Assembly (NCBI GenBank): GCA_034440635.1
Contig: JAOTON010000042.1
Span: 1 to 64,000, forward strand
Direction: 5' to 3'
DNA length: 64,000 bases
From: Lepas anatifera
Lineage: Eukaryota > Arthropoda > Thecostraca > Lepadidae
Every line of letters begins with the position of its first letter. Positions within the stretch are counted from its first letter, which is position 1. A model generated the notes under the pieces. The model made no database searches. It saw only the letters and a program-made list of their open reading frames with translations, and had not been told where the DNA came from. The position numbers and the translations under genes are program-made. Positions 43,695 through 55,482 of this stretch are shown here, piece after piece.

Positions 43695-45760
43695 CTAACG
43701 TAGATTTCTCAAGTATGCACGTTTCCGAGGATTCCATAGATGGTTGCATACGGATCTTTGGTGAGTCCTTTTATCTCGTAACCTAATGGCTGGTGAGTCT
43801 TCGTTCGAGTCCCTGACTCCCATGAAACAGTTGAATAAGTCTGAAGGCCGAAGGAATTGGGGATCTTCAGGGCCGTCTGTTACAGTCGCTATAGTACGCA
43901 AATTAATCGCTCTCTCAATGCAGCAGAGCGCCTTACTGAGCTCATGTTTGCCCAGAAGCAATCATCCAAACGTCCGTTGCATGGCCCTTTTTAAGCGACC
44001 GACGAGGCGTTCCCAAAAGTCGCCCCACCACGGGGCGCGTTCAACTATCTGTCTCCACTTAACAACTCGTGAAGCCAAGATAGCCGCTGCTCCTTTGAAT
44101 GTTGTCGCATTGTCCGACAAAAAAGACGTAGGACAGCCTCTCCTGGATTAGAAACGCTGATAGGCCAGTATGAAGTCTGCCGTTGAAAGTGAGGGTAACA
44201 TCTCCAACTGCACCTCTTGTACCGCCGCACAGGTGAAGAGAACAAAATACACCCGGGCTGCCTTTCACTGGGCACTGTCACTAACATGCAGCGGGCCTCC
44301 GATGTCCACTGAATGTAACCAAATGGCCGAGAGGATTGTATCCGTACTTTCGGAAGGGTCGCAGTATTGCCGTGGAATGGCTTGGCCTGAAACAGAGCAC
44401 ATGCCGTGCACCCTCAAATAATTTCCTTTACTCGCTGGTGTCCCCGTAGTCGGTCGTAGTGTTTAGAATTTGCTGTGTTCCAGCGTGGCACAGCTCTCGG
44501 CGAACCCTCAATGCAAGCAGGCCTAAAAGCTTGCATTCGGATGGAAGTATTATGGGGTGTTTCTCTTCCGTTGATAGTTCAGACTATTGTACCATCCCTT
44601 CTTTTCTGGAGTATCCTTGATCCATGAAATTTCAGCTTGCTTTATCTCCTCTGCGCTGACAGTCTAGTGTTTTCTCTCCTTCTTTTTCCACAGATAAATT
44701 GCACGGAGAACCAGGTCTGTCACGCGCAACAGTTTGTCGTAGTTGCTATACATACCTCTCTACACTAATCAAGTTAGAGATGCTTCTCGCGGAGGTTGGC
44801 CTAGCAGCCGTGAAGAGGACTTGCCTTCGTTGCTCCTCAGCGTATTCAGCCGGCTCGGCCTTGAGAAATGTAGTGAGCCATTCGCTTGGGCCCAGCGCCA
44901 ACCAAGAGGGACCATGAAGCCAGTTGGGCGGCAGAACAGCCCCTGAGGGCAAGTCAGCCGGATTTTCCGTTGCGGGGCAGTGAGGCCATTGGCTGGGCAC
45001 TAAGTTTCTGAATCTCGCTAACCCTGTTTCCCACGTAGACGCACCACCTCTTGCCATCACTCTCGAGCCAGTGCAAGGCAAACATAGCATCTGTCCAGAA
45101 GTGCAGATCTTTCACAGGGACTTGTATCTGTTTTCGAATATAGTCCTCCATTCGTGCCCCTATCATTGCTGCTGTGAGCTCTAGTTTCGGCAAGGTGAGT
45201 TCGCGGCTCGGTGCCAGGCGCCATTTACCATTGGAGGTTTCCCTCGTGATGTTGGACAGATGGCTTGTATGCAGGCGGCGGCAGCATATGCGTCCTTACT
45301 AGCGTCACAGAAAACGTTTACGTGATACTCACGGGCGGATGAATCGGGGGTGAATCTCCAGTACTGACGAGGGGTCACAAATCTATGCAGGGTCATCAGC
45401 TCCTTGAGCCAGTTCTCACAAACTCTGGCGATCGGTCCTAGCACACGCTCGTCTTAAGAGCATCCCAGCAACCACAACTCTCTGAGAATCATCTTGGCCC
45501 TTATTATAACAGGTTGAAGGACACCGATCGGATGGAAGAGACGACCCACCAGCTGGAGAATGGTTCTCTCCGTGCGCATTTCCCTGTCCCTAACTCGGAA
45601 AGAAGCTCAGCGGAGACTAGCAGTCGGCCAGCAGCCGCTTCCCACTTCGATCCGAGAACCCGATGCTCCCGCTGGTCACTCCTCCAGGATCCCTGAACCT
45701 TGGGAGTGGTGCGTGCTCCCGATTTTGACATGGACTTTCATATTATGTAGCCTGCACTCA
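43695..45760 (-). pseudogene. BEL/Pao LTR-retrotransposon pol relic
   Basis: The minus strand carries, in order, a degenerate polymerase C-terminal part with a VGRLFHPIGVLQPVIIRAK segment (about 45490-45560), ENWLKELMTLHRFVTPRQYW (about 45365-45425), and a VFCDASKDAYAAAA segment (about 45295-45335). Next are PKLELTAAMIGARMEDYI with HFWTDAMFALHWLES (about 45050-45190) and an ENPADLPSG box (about 44940-44965). A linker with ILPSECKL and HAGTQQ (about 44480-44580) suits the zinc-binding domain. The integrase core has LFTCAAVQEVQLE (about 44215-44250), SDNATTFKGA (44090-44117), WWGDFWERL (about 44000-44025) and a CCIERAINLRT segment (about 43910). This order is characteristic of BEL/Pao. At least two in-frame stops lie within the integrase, plus frameshifts. 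LTRs and gag were not found. Confidence 0.85.
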
Positions 45761-46206
45761 GGCGGTGAAAGGGAACCTGCCAACCCACCCCCCAGGCATT
45801 GCGACACTCCTGGAACGTTGAAAGGAGGAAGCGCGACAGAAAATACCTACAACAGTTCGGCGCGTTGAATACAATAAAGTACGCCAGGACAGCCGGGCTC
45901 TTACCGGCTAATTACTGTATGAACCAGCACTAGAATAATTAGAACCTAGAAACTAAAATAAACAGAAATCGATCACGCCGCTCCAATTACATTTCGGGGC
46001 GCAAGTTATTTTAACAATGTTATTTTAACTATTCTCTCTTCTCTAATTATGTGGCGTATATCTCCCAGTGCATCTCCCGTACATACTTTCAAATTGGCAC
46101 CTCGCACGGCAAACTGAAAATAAATATGAGTTGACAAGGTGTTTACTGACCTGCCTCCTCGAATCTTGGACGCAAAATGGATCTAATACACTGGGATTAT
46201 ATAATC
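45761..46206. other. Intergenic or intronic, no gene recognised
   Basis: AT-rich sequence without recognised features. Confidence 0.4.
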
Positions 46207-46397
46207 GGGCACAGCCCTTCATCAGAATGAGGAAGGTAAACGATAGATAAAATCATAAATTCATAGTCATAGTGCAGCAAAACCTCGAATTCGAGGTATT
46301 GTGGATTTAAAGGCATACTATGACTTATGATTAATATCCAACTTGATATGACTACTCGTACGATCACCTTCCTGATTCTGATGAAGGGCTGTGCCTG
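46207..46397. repeat. Inverted repeat with hammerhead-like core
   Basis: GCACAGCCCTTCATCAGAAT (46209-46228) is inverted in ATTCTGATGAAGGGCTGTGC (46375-46394), and the next AGGAAGGT segment is also paired. On the + strand CTGATGA (46378-46384) is followed by a short AGG/CCT stem and GAAC (46397-46400), recalling the hammerhead core; A15.1 is replaced by C. Such termini occur in Penelope-like elements. No coding sequence is attached. Confidence 0.4.
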
Positions 46398-46604
46398 AAC
46401 ATATAATGCAGGTGTAATTCGCATCCCGGATGGGAGGAGGCAGGCGAGTAATCCTTGCCAAGCTTATTTTTACCACGGAACGACCACCCTTTGGTAGCTT
46501 TATTTCTCAGTGGAAAGAATTGGATCGTTCCTTGGGGATGAATTACTATAGATGCGTTGCCCTACGCGTGCGGAAATTGCATGCTCCAATTTAGGTTTAA
46601 CACC

Positions 46605-48095
46605 TGCACTGGAGAGGGGCCTGACAGACGCACACTGGAGGGGGAGTGAAACTGACGCACTCTGGAGGGGAGTGACACTCCAGTGTGACACTGACGCACA
46701 CTGGAGGGGGAGTGACATTGACGCGCACTGGAGGGGGAGTGACACTGACGCGCATGGGAGGGGGAGTGACGCTAACGTGCATTGGAGAGGGGTCTGACAC
46801 TGACGCACACTGGAGGGGGAGTGACACTGACGCACACTGGAGGGGGAGTGACACTGACGCGCATGGGAGGGGGAGTGACGCTAACGTGCATTGGAGAGGG
46901 GTCTGACACTGACGCACACTGGAGGGGGAGTGACACTGACGCACACTGGAGGGGGAGTGACACTGACGCGCACTGGAGGGAGGCTGACACTGACGCACAC
47001 TGGAGGGGGAGTGACACTGACGCACACTGGAGGGGGATTGATACTGACGCACACTGGAGGGAGGCTGAAACTGACGCACACTGGAGGGGGAGTGACACTG
47101 ACGCACACTGGAGGGGGAGTGACCCTGACGCAAATTGGAGGGGAGTGACACTGACGCACACTGGATGGGGGTGACACTGACGCGTATTAGAGAGGGGTCT
47201 GCCACTGACGCAAACTGGAGGGGAGTGACACTGACGCACACTGGAGGGGGGAGTGACACTGACGCACACTGGAAGGGGAGTGACACTGACGCACACTGGA
47301 AGGGGAGTGACACTGACGCACACTGGAGAGGGAGTGACACTGACGCACACTGGAGGGGGAGTGACACTGACGCGTATTGGAGAGGGGTCTGCCACTGACG
47401 CAAACTGGAGGGGGAGTGACACTGACGCACACTGGAGGGGGAGTGACACTGACGCACACTGGAGGGGGAGTGACACTGATGCACACTGGAGGGGGAGTGA
47501 CACTGACGCACACTGGAGGGGAGTGACACTAACGCACACTGGAGGGAGGCTGACACTGACGCACACTGGATGGGGAGTGACAATGACGTACACTGGAGGG
47601 GAGTGACACTGACGCACACTGGAGGGGGAGTGACACTGACGCACACTGGAGGGGAGTGACACTAACGCACACTGGAGGGGGAGTGACACTGACGCACACT
47701 GGAGGGGAGTGACACTAACGCACACTGGAGGGAGGCTGACACTGACGCACACTGGATGGGGAGTGACACTGACGTACACTGGAGGGGGAGTGACACTGAC
47801 GCACACTGGAGGGGGAGTGACACTGACGCACACTGGAGGGGAGTGACACTGACGCACACTGGAGGGGAGTGACACTGACGCACACTGGAGGGGGAGTGAC
47901 ACTGACGCACACTGGAGGGGAGTGACACTAACGCACACTGGAGGGAGGCTGACACTGACGCACACTGGATGGGGAGTGACACTGACGTACACTGGAGGGG
48001 AGTGACACTGACGCGTATTGGAGAGGGGTCTGCCACTGACTCACACTGGAGGGGGAAGTGACACTGACGCCCACTGGAGGGGGCTGACGCTAACG
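46605..48095. repeat. 26/27-bp minisatellite, ~55 copies
   Basis: The unit GACACTGACGCACACTGGAG plus GGGGAGT (27 bp) has a 26-bp variant lacking one G, GAGGCTGAC variants and occasional CGTATTGGAGAGGGGTCTGC units that mark larger duplicated blocks (near 47186, 47386 and 48012). Length variants shift the frame, giving overlapping open frames on both strands that are not coding. Confidence 0.95.
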
Positions 48096-48378
48096 TGCAC
48101 TATAAATAAAGCCCAGCGAAGTAAAAGTACGCCCGTTGGGGGGTTTGTAGGTGCTATGGTAATCTACATAACAGCCAAATTTTATCGACTTAGGTCATTA
48201 TCTTGAAGGCCAAACGAGGTCATTCAGATGCAATATTGACTGTGCTGGGAAACTACTGGGGAATGCCGGATTTATGCGGAAACAAGTTCGGCATTCAATT
48301 AAAGCAAGCCAACTTTCCTGATACATCATGGAATTCTCCTACCTATGGAGGTGCACTGTGATACGTTTCCTACGCTAC
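48096..48378. other. Spacer, no gene recognised
   Basis: No recognised feature. Confidence 0.4.
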
Positions 48379-48478
48379 ACCCACACAAGCACGCACGTAG
48401 GCACCCACGCACGCACGCAAGGACACACACGCACGCACGCCAGGACACACACGCACGCACGAACACACGCACGCACTA
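48379..48478. repeat. CACG/CACA microsatellite
   Basis: Imperfect ACGC and ACAC tetramer runs over about 100 bp, alternating purine-pyrimidine throughout. Confidence 0.9.
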
Positions 48479-49322
48479 CAGTAACCGTTGAGCAGGAAAT
48501 TCGAGTTTGACCTTAACCTATGACTTCTCATTTCGACCTATGGCCTTAAGCTTAGCATCGAGTACCTTTACAAGTGACGTGATAACCTTGTGTAAGCCGT
48601 TTTTGCTATCGTAACGAAGGTCGTCTGAGATCGAATGACACTGAAACAAAATGCTGTTGCTTGATGTCTGTAGAACAATATGATCTCGTGCTGTTTTTCT
48701 GTAGCAGTTTCAAACCATCTCCTGCAGCTTATGAGATTTGTTCAGTAACCAGTAGTCCTAACTAGAGTAAGAGAATACGACCAAGGATAAAGAATATAAA
48801 GATAACATATAGAAATAAATGTCTAACACAAATCGAACCTGACCTTTACAACCTCACCCTGTACACTACGAAGAAAACTAGCAAAGTGTGACCAGTAAAA
48901 TACTATGAGATGGGAGGCAAACCACTTATCTCCCTGATTTTCTTGCACCAAGAAACAAGAGCGAAATTTGCTGCAGTGAGCCCGATTCACTTCAGTTACA
49001 ATCGGGTTACCCTAATAGTGGCGTTTCACGGCCTTCGAATATCTTGTCCATCGGTGGCATAAGTGCTGCTACCCTGCAGCAGCCTCCAGTGCTACTTCAG
49101 CAGTACGCAGAGACCAGCCGTGAACTCTCGGTGTGATTGTTGTTGTTGTTTCCCCGCTCGCATAATTATGCCAAGACTCAAGGTGGTCCACAAATGGCTC
49201 TGCTCACTTTGTCATTAGCCAACGCCAAATTGAACTATTATGACGCTTAGGATAAAGCAAGCAATTTAAAGTCAGTGGCGTGGGCCCTCCAATCTGCATG
49301 AAATTTGCGCGTTCATGGAGTA
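48479..49322. other. Intergenic, no gene recognised
   Basis: No supported coding region. A short TTG run is present near 49138-49151. Confidence 0.4.
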
Positions 49323-49330
49323 GTTACCAT

Positions 49331-50670
49331 CAGAGATGGCCTACGCTACGTTACGAAATCATTTTTCCATAGCCGTAGGTCTGGAAATGAAACGTAGCGT
49401 AGCTGGGCGAATTCTGTAGCGTACTACGCCAAAATTTAACGAATCGTAGCGTACTACAAAAAAATACGTCACATGCCTTTATAACTTTTCGTGATCTCGA
49501 TCGCGGCACTGAGGATTCTTGGTAACGATTTGCTTTAATTCGGAATTTGAAATAGAAGTGATAATATTTGAAAAAGTAACGACAAACTATGACTTGAAAA
49601 TTACAAACTTAAAACAATTTCACGAGAAATGCATCAAATCGCTGTCAATTAAGATCGGGACCTTTTGGTGGATAGGGTAAACCATGAACACATTTTTGGG
49701 CCTGTAAGAATTAGAATTTGGTTGATATCAATTTATAATTTTTTTCAACTGGTGACAAAAATTTCCGACCATTGATCACACACCTCACGTCATCAGGTCA
49801 CACCTCAGGTCAGGTCAAGGTCACAATCTAATCTCACATAGTCAATACGCACATCAATCGACTCGTAATAGCGATCTCAACGTAATGGTATCAAAATAAA
49901 AGTTTTGTCGTCATTTCTTGCAGTTATTGACCCAAGTCTGAAAATCTGCTGAAGTAGCCCAGATGACCTCTCAGAGGTCACAGGTAAAACATTGCAACAG
50001 GAACCTAAACAGGAGCCCAGAATACTACAATTGGGGAATATGAAGGTATTTTCAGCTTTAGCTACACATATACAGCCCAATTTCTGCTCTCCCCATGCAT
50101 TTTCAACGGAGAGGTCATCCTTCGTACCTGACTTTAAATCATTGATATGAAAAAAAATCCCGGAATATACGTTGTAACACTCGGTAGGCCCATTATGTGG
50201 TATCAGTTTCAATCCAATAGTTTCAGCCCTTTCTTACTTATGACACCTTAAACATTTTTGGAGGTGAAGTCACTTAACCTGCACTGGTGACCTGACCTGA
50301 GATGACCCAACCTTGAAATGTTGGGGGAGCTGCTGAATCGATAAATAAGGTTAAAGTTAGGTAAGTATGTAAAATAGACAAGGTTCGCCAAGTATGGCGG
50401 CGCTTCGCGCCGCCGTTTTTTCGTACCGCCGCCGGTAAAACCAGAGGGGGTGTTCGAACACCCTCCAACGGGACGAGGGCTAAAGAATGAATGTGAGAAC
50501 AAGTTTTTGATGTCTCAGTACGATATATTTTTACCCTAGCCGTAGCTGAAATACCGTAATACCATAGTCGCTGAAATATAACGTAGCGTAATTCCGTAGC
50601 GTAGTTTTGGCCAAAATCGAACCGTAACGTAGCGTAATTCGGTAACGTAATGTAGCATAGGTCATCTCTG
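49331..50670. mobile_element. hAT-type non-autonomous element with perfect 8-bp target duplication
   Basis: The left end CAGAGATGGCCTACGCTACG and the right end, CAGAGATGACCTATGCTACA from the other strand, are inverted. GTTACCAT occurs directly on both sides (49323-49330 and 50671-50678). The subterminal regions are loaded with CGTAGCGTA-type repeats (49370-49460 and 50540-50660), plausible transposase-binding sites. The middle is occupied by an AGGTCA-rich element of the TTAA superfamily (to about 50482). No transposase. The structure meets hAT criteria. Confidence 0.85.
49650..50482. mobile_element. TTAA-superfamily element (family E) nested in the hAT element
   Basis: The right terminus CCAACGGGACGAGGGCTAAAG and the subterminal hairpin GGCGGCGCTTCGCGCCGCC match the left end of the copy at 58524. 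The core at about 50100-50225 aligns in reverse with family A. The left boundary is uncertain: ATTAAGATCGGG near 49649 is a candidate. The right TTAA has decayed to TAAA. Confidence 0.5.
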
Positions 50671-50678
50671 GTTACCAT

Positions 50679-50857
50679 CCCCAAATGCAACATCTGGTAG
50701 GCACATGCCTTGAAAATCGTTCTCTCTAAATGGTTTGTGCTAAGTTTGTGAACAAGAGAACAAGAGGGAGATTTGTTTTTCTTTTTATCGTCACGGTTGT
50801 TTATCGACCGATGCGGTGAACGTGAATGGCCAAGTACAAGAACGAGAACAAGAAAGA
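50679..50857. other. Short spacer between elements
   Basis: No recognised feature; contains a repeated AACAAGAG segment. Confidence 0.4.
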
Positions 50858-52059
50858 TTAACCCTTGCCCCGGTGGTGGGTACGAGCCACCTTCGCCCTG
50901 GTGAGGGGCTAAAAAAGACCCCCCACGATCTCAAAAACTAAGAGAGCTAGAAAAAAGCACAAAACGGCAATCGAAAGCTCTTCAAAAATGATATCGAAAA
51001 TACTTCAGTCATTTTTCTTGACAGGTCAATATCAAGGTCACCAGAGGTCAAAATAGGTCAAAATTGCTAATATGAGGTGTACTAAGAAAACCCCATATAT
51101 CTCAGCAACTATGATAGTTAGCAACATTTTTATAACACCATTCGAAAGCTCTTGAGATGCGCTTTCATTACAGTGGCATTCATTTTCGTGTCAGGTCAAA
51201 GCCTAGGGAGCTACAGGTCACTAAATATTGGGCATATTCTTGGGAAAGTCCATAGCCACCCATGCATAAGGGCGTTTATTTTTTCGCTAATAGCTTCCAA
51301 ACCAAACAAGATACAGCCATAGTTTATGCACCGTTGCAATCCTCTCGTCAATACGAATCGAATGATATATGATATTGCTATGCCAGGTCAAATTTAAGAA
51401 TTTGACCTGACCCAGGTCAACGGTCTGATCCAACTTGACCTGGTATAGTCATGATGTATATCATTTGACTTCCAGTGACTATACAAATACTTTGGTGACA
51501 AAATAAAAGCTCTATCTTATTTTATTCAAAATTTATAGAGAAAAACACCAAAAAATGCTTATTTGACCTAAGGTGACCTTTTAAAGGTCACAAGAAAAAT
51601 TTTTGGCATCAGCTCCAGAAATGGGCTAAGAGCAAGTCGCAACCGATGTTTGAAGTTGATTCCATCCATACTTACTGAGAAAAGCTCATTTCGTGATTTT
51701 CCCCATGTATTGACAGTGGGGAGGTCATGCTCTGCACATGACCTTAGGTCACCAATATCAAAAATCCCGGAACAAATGTTGTAGCTCCTGGTGGGCCCAA
51801 TATGTGGTATGAGTTTCAACTTGATCGATTAACCCTTCTTTTAGTTATGCGGTCCTAAGTATTTTTTGAGGTGAGGTCACTTTACCTGGCCTGGTGGCCT
51901 GACCTGATATGACCTTGAGCCAAAATTTTCAGGAAAGATGTAAAAATGATGAAGGAACAGCTAGACCAAGTTTGGCGCCGCTGCGCGCCGCCGTTTTTTG
52001 GTCACTTCGGAAAAACCCGAGGGGGGTCTTAAAAAGACCCCCACCCGGGCGAAGGTTAA
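50858..52059. mobile_element. TTAA-bounded non-autonomous element (family D)
   Basis: 1202 bp. TTAACCCTTGCCCCGGTGG on the left and, from the other strand, TTAACCTTCGCCCGGGTGGG on the right. A CTAAAAAAGACCCCCC / GGGGGGTCTTAAAAAGACCC pair lies inside the ends. The right side has the GGCGCCGCTGCGCGCCGCCG hairpin. The core at about 51700-51830 (GGTCATGCTCTGCACATGAC, GGTATGAGTTTCAACTTGAT) and the AATCGAATGATATATGATAT block (about 51356-51375) are shared with families A and C. No coding sequence. Confidence 0.7.
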
Positions 52060-52312
52060 CAATAGAAGTGGCTTTTATAAACACATATCAACGATCAACG
52101 GGAATATGGGGAAAATTAAACTATGTGGTTCTGTAGCGAAAATAATAATTGAACAGTGTGTTAGATAATCACGGTGTATTGTGAACTGTTTCTGATTGTT
52201 TTGTAAATTGTTTTCCGACGGGAGGTTTTCATGAAGTGTTTGCATGCTCGATCTGTACCTAGTTTTGAAAATTCAAAAAGTATTCAAACGGTAGACACAA
52301 TATTTGCAATTA
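52060..52312. other. Spacer, no gene recognised
   Basis: No recognised feature. Confidence 0.4.
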
Positions 52313-53549
52313 GAGGAAAGTGGGGGTCACGGACACCGTGGGTAAGACGGACACGTTCTGTTTGGGACGAACTGACAGTGTCACGACGGGGAAAAACGTG
52401 TAATACGCTTCCTTTTAGCGCGCGTCGGTCGCAGAGCAACGTTGGGTCCGGTAAGCTCTCTAGGTTTTATACAACGTTAATAAAAGTAAAAATTGCAACT
52501 CATGTGCTTTTTTCACAATCGAATTCGTAAGGTCATTCCATGGATGTTTCCATAGATACTTTATTAATATTACGTAATATGGTTCTTCAAGATGTTACAT
52601 TTTGTTCAACGCAGTCGCTGATTGCGTAATCGCAATGGCGTCTGATTCGTGTCCAAGTTTGTTTAGGAAGAGCGAAGTGGGGTAAGACGGACACCTCGCG
52701 TGGGGCAAGATGGACATGGTGTCCATGTTACCCCGCACAAGAGTATATCTAATTTTATATAATATAAGCTTAAATAAATAAAATTATGAAGGGTTTTGGG
52801 GTCCAGCGATACACCTGAGCGGAGACAGATTTGGCTGATGGTTTGGGGGTAGGGACACAAGGCCCGAAATGCTGGAGAACATATAATCAGGTTAGAGTGG
52901 GGTAAGACGCATACGTCAAGGGAGAATGTGTCTGAACCAATCATGCGTGGATGGAATTGCCTTATTTTTTCTTCGTTAAGTTCTGTCATCGTCTGTCCAC
53001 GCTCAGACAGAAGTTTGGGACTCTGACACTATGGGAAGTGTGTGCAATTTGCTTTTCCTTGAGACCATGTAAAGGGCGTTTTACCCCGATAGCGGGGTAA
53101 AATGCCCTAGCCCCGGGGTAAAACGCCGTCATAAAACGCCCAGCGCATATTGTGCCTCGTCACATGAACAAGTAGGAACATTGTTGTAATTACGCTTTAC
53201 GATAGTCTTGTGACAAAGTGGACAAGTTATTCGAGGCATTAAAGCCCGACACAGCAAAAACAAGAAGGGTAGTTTCTTTACCTACTATCACAAAACACAA
53301 AAGCAATTTAAGGTAACTTTGTTCCAACATCTTTTAGGGCGCGCAAAGCACCTTAAAGCGCCTCCGGTTCATTCTGTTCGCAAGTGGTTTTTCTTCAGTA
53401 TGTCTTCCCATATTCTGGAACAGGATGTCAAGGTGGATGAGGATGGGTATATATAATATGGAAAATTTAGTTAAGGACGACTTTGGTTCGGGATCGCTAT
53501 ATGCAAAGAGTGCTTCGAGCAGATCCATGACAAAGGTAGGTATTTAAGA

Positions 53550-53737
53550 GATCGGCGGATCCAGGAGCAACTTTTGGAGGGGCCAAACCAACGTTTGGGG
53601 AGGGTAAATCAAGAAGAAGTCGCGAAAACCAAGTATTAAAAAAAGGGTCAAAATTTGGTCTTTGAGAGGGCGAAATATACCTGTTTAGGCTTTGGTGGGG
53701 GCCATGGCCCCTTTAGCCCCCTTTGGTTCCGCCAGTG
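53550..53737. mobile_element. 188-bp hAT-like MITE with 8-bp target duplication
   Basis: ATTTAAGA flanks both sides (53542-53549 and 53738-53745). The left end GATCGGCGGATCCAGG and the right end CACTGGCGGAACCAAAGG (other strand) are imperfect inverted termini. The interior is GGGGCC-rich at the right, like larger hAT-type elements in the window. Confidence 0.65.
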
Positions 53738-54553
53738 ATTTAAGACCACCCCTCAATATAACCAAATGAGAGCTCGAAAAATTTCCTGTGTGCTATAGGA
53801 GGTAATATTTGCAACTCAACGTATTCTGTTACTGTGATTTTTTCTAACCCAACGTACTTCGCCATCACGACCAGTGGTGGGCGTGATGGTGGTAGTAGCG
53901 ATAGCAGCCCTACCTCCATGTCCAACCTATCTTAAAGATACACTTATACATTGGGGTAAAACACCTACCAAATATTTGGGTAAGGCGTCTTATCCCGCAC
54001 TACACATGGGCGTCTTACCCACGTAGCAGCGGTAGCGTCGCAACAAAGATTTCTAAATTCTGCGGCGTTTCCATGCCACATATTGGCTGTTAAAATGTCG
54101 CACCAACTCGCTGTTTCAACCACACAAATTGCCGTCTTTAAGATAGCTTGTTTTTATATCCGGAGGAGCAAAAACAACAAATTCTTGCTGAAAATTACCG
54201 GAGCAGACTAGGCGCGTCCAAACACGCTCAGGACCCGATCAGAAAGACCGCTATTAGAAAAAATATTAGATGGAGGGTCCAGTCCCTGCATCAGCCTGTA
54301 GATGGTAGTAGGCGTCTTACCCAGGTGGGCGCGTTACCCCACTCTACCCTATATTTGGGGTAATCCAGGTGCAAGTGTGCCCCTCAACCCTCAGCACCCC
54401 CTGAAATGGCCACCGTGCCCTCCTGAGAGATTGATGGGCCCCCTAAAGTGTCGCTTCCAACCCCTCCCCTCAGGAGCGGGGGAGGGGCGCTCTTAGGCCT
54501 AAGTAAAGGATTTGGCGCCCACCTGATAAGTTTTACGTTCCAAAAGTGGCACC

Positions 54554-54941
54554 CTCTGGTAGGCGCGCACCCAGGATTTTTATTTCGGGAGGGGTGGAGG
54601 CGGCTGACGAGAGGGGGCAGCAGGCCGGGGCAGGGGCGGCATTTTTTCTCAGGGGGCGCAATTGTTCCCCCAAAGGGTGACCAATTTTCGCATCCTGGGA
54701 GAGAGGGGTGAGAGCGGTGAATTGTTTGCTCCACAGGCCTAGTGTAATTTTTTAGGGGGCGGCGTGTTGGGTGCAGGGGCGGCAGTCAGCGTAGCACTGC
54801 CTCTAAAAGTCAGGTAAAGGCTCATCGTTCTCCTCCATGAGCGCCTTCGGCGCCCCACATGGATGGGGGCGGCACTTTGGAGCCAAAGCGTTTAGGGACC
54901 CGGGCCCGCTGTCCCCCCTCCTGGGTGCGCGCCTACCCCTG
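54554..54941. mobile_element. GC-rich element with GTAGGCGCGCACCCAGGA termini
   Basis: GGTAGGCGCGCACCCAGGA on the left is inverted as CCTGGGTGCGCGCCTACCCC on the right (CAGGGGTAGGCG start, hAT-like). No target duplication was found. The interior is GGGGGCGGC-rich low-complexity sequence related to the GC-rich satellites. Confidence 0.5.
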
Positions 54942-55482
54942 GCCCGGATGGCGCCCCCCGGCAAGGTGCCCTCCTGATTGGGGGTCCTAGATCAACCTAT
55001 GCACAGTGTTACGACAGCCCTTGATAATTTAATCTTCCGCCATAAAAAATGCAAAAAGACATGACCCCCTTTGACCCTTTGACGGAAAAAGTAAGAAAAT
55101 GCCCCCTTCCCGCGGCGGACGAGTCGCCTAGTGGGTGGATGCAGATGGAAAGCTTCAATGCCTGGTTCATTCACTTTGTTCATCTTGTCCATCTTTCCCC
55201 ATGGGTTGACCATGTTACCCCATTAGGTGGGGCGAAATGGACTTTTGCTACTTTTTTCTAAACCTTACGCAAATTTTGATATGATAGTAACAGACACATA
55301 GCTGCTTGCACAGTGGTAGATAAACGTCTGAAGTATCTCTACAGCCAAAATGGGAACGAAAAAAGCTCATTAAGTCATCGAAAACTCACACCATCGTTAC
55401 GGTGTCCGTGATCCCCCCACTTTCCCCTAATTGTATGAGCTTGTTTCTTCCATATACTTAATTTGTATTTTAATTCACTTCA

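Larger units (their letters stand above)
52313..55427. mobile_element. TIR element with TA flanks and GGGGTAA motifs
   Basis: GAGGAAAGTGGGGG then TCACGGACACCG on the left matches GGGGAAAGTGGGGG then ATCACGGACACCG from the other strand on the right. A TA dinucleotide flanks each end (52311-52312 and 55428-55429). Inside, GTGGGGTAAGACGGACAC-like motifs recur near 52340, 52678 and 52895, with related GGGGTAAAACGCC palindromes near 53080-53140, 53950-54010 and 54310-54360. TA flanks would suit Tc1/mariner-type integration, but no transposase was recognised, so the class is open. Two smaller insertions lie inside. Confidence 0.5.

Noticed and set aside
46500..48036. Cys-rich repeated open frames on both strands
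   Set aside because: By-product of a 26/27-bp minisatellite with frame-shifting length variants.
49877..51819. Conserved peptide beginning MKLIPHNGPT encoded by several TTAA elements
   Set aside because: The similarity is a DNA-level conserved core found in both orientations with frame breaks downstream, not a conserved protein.
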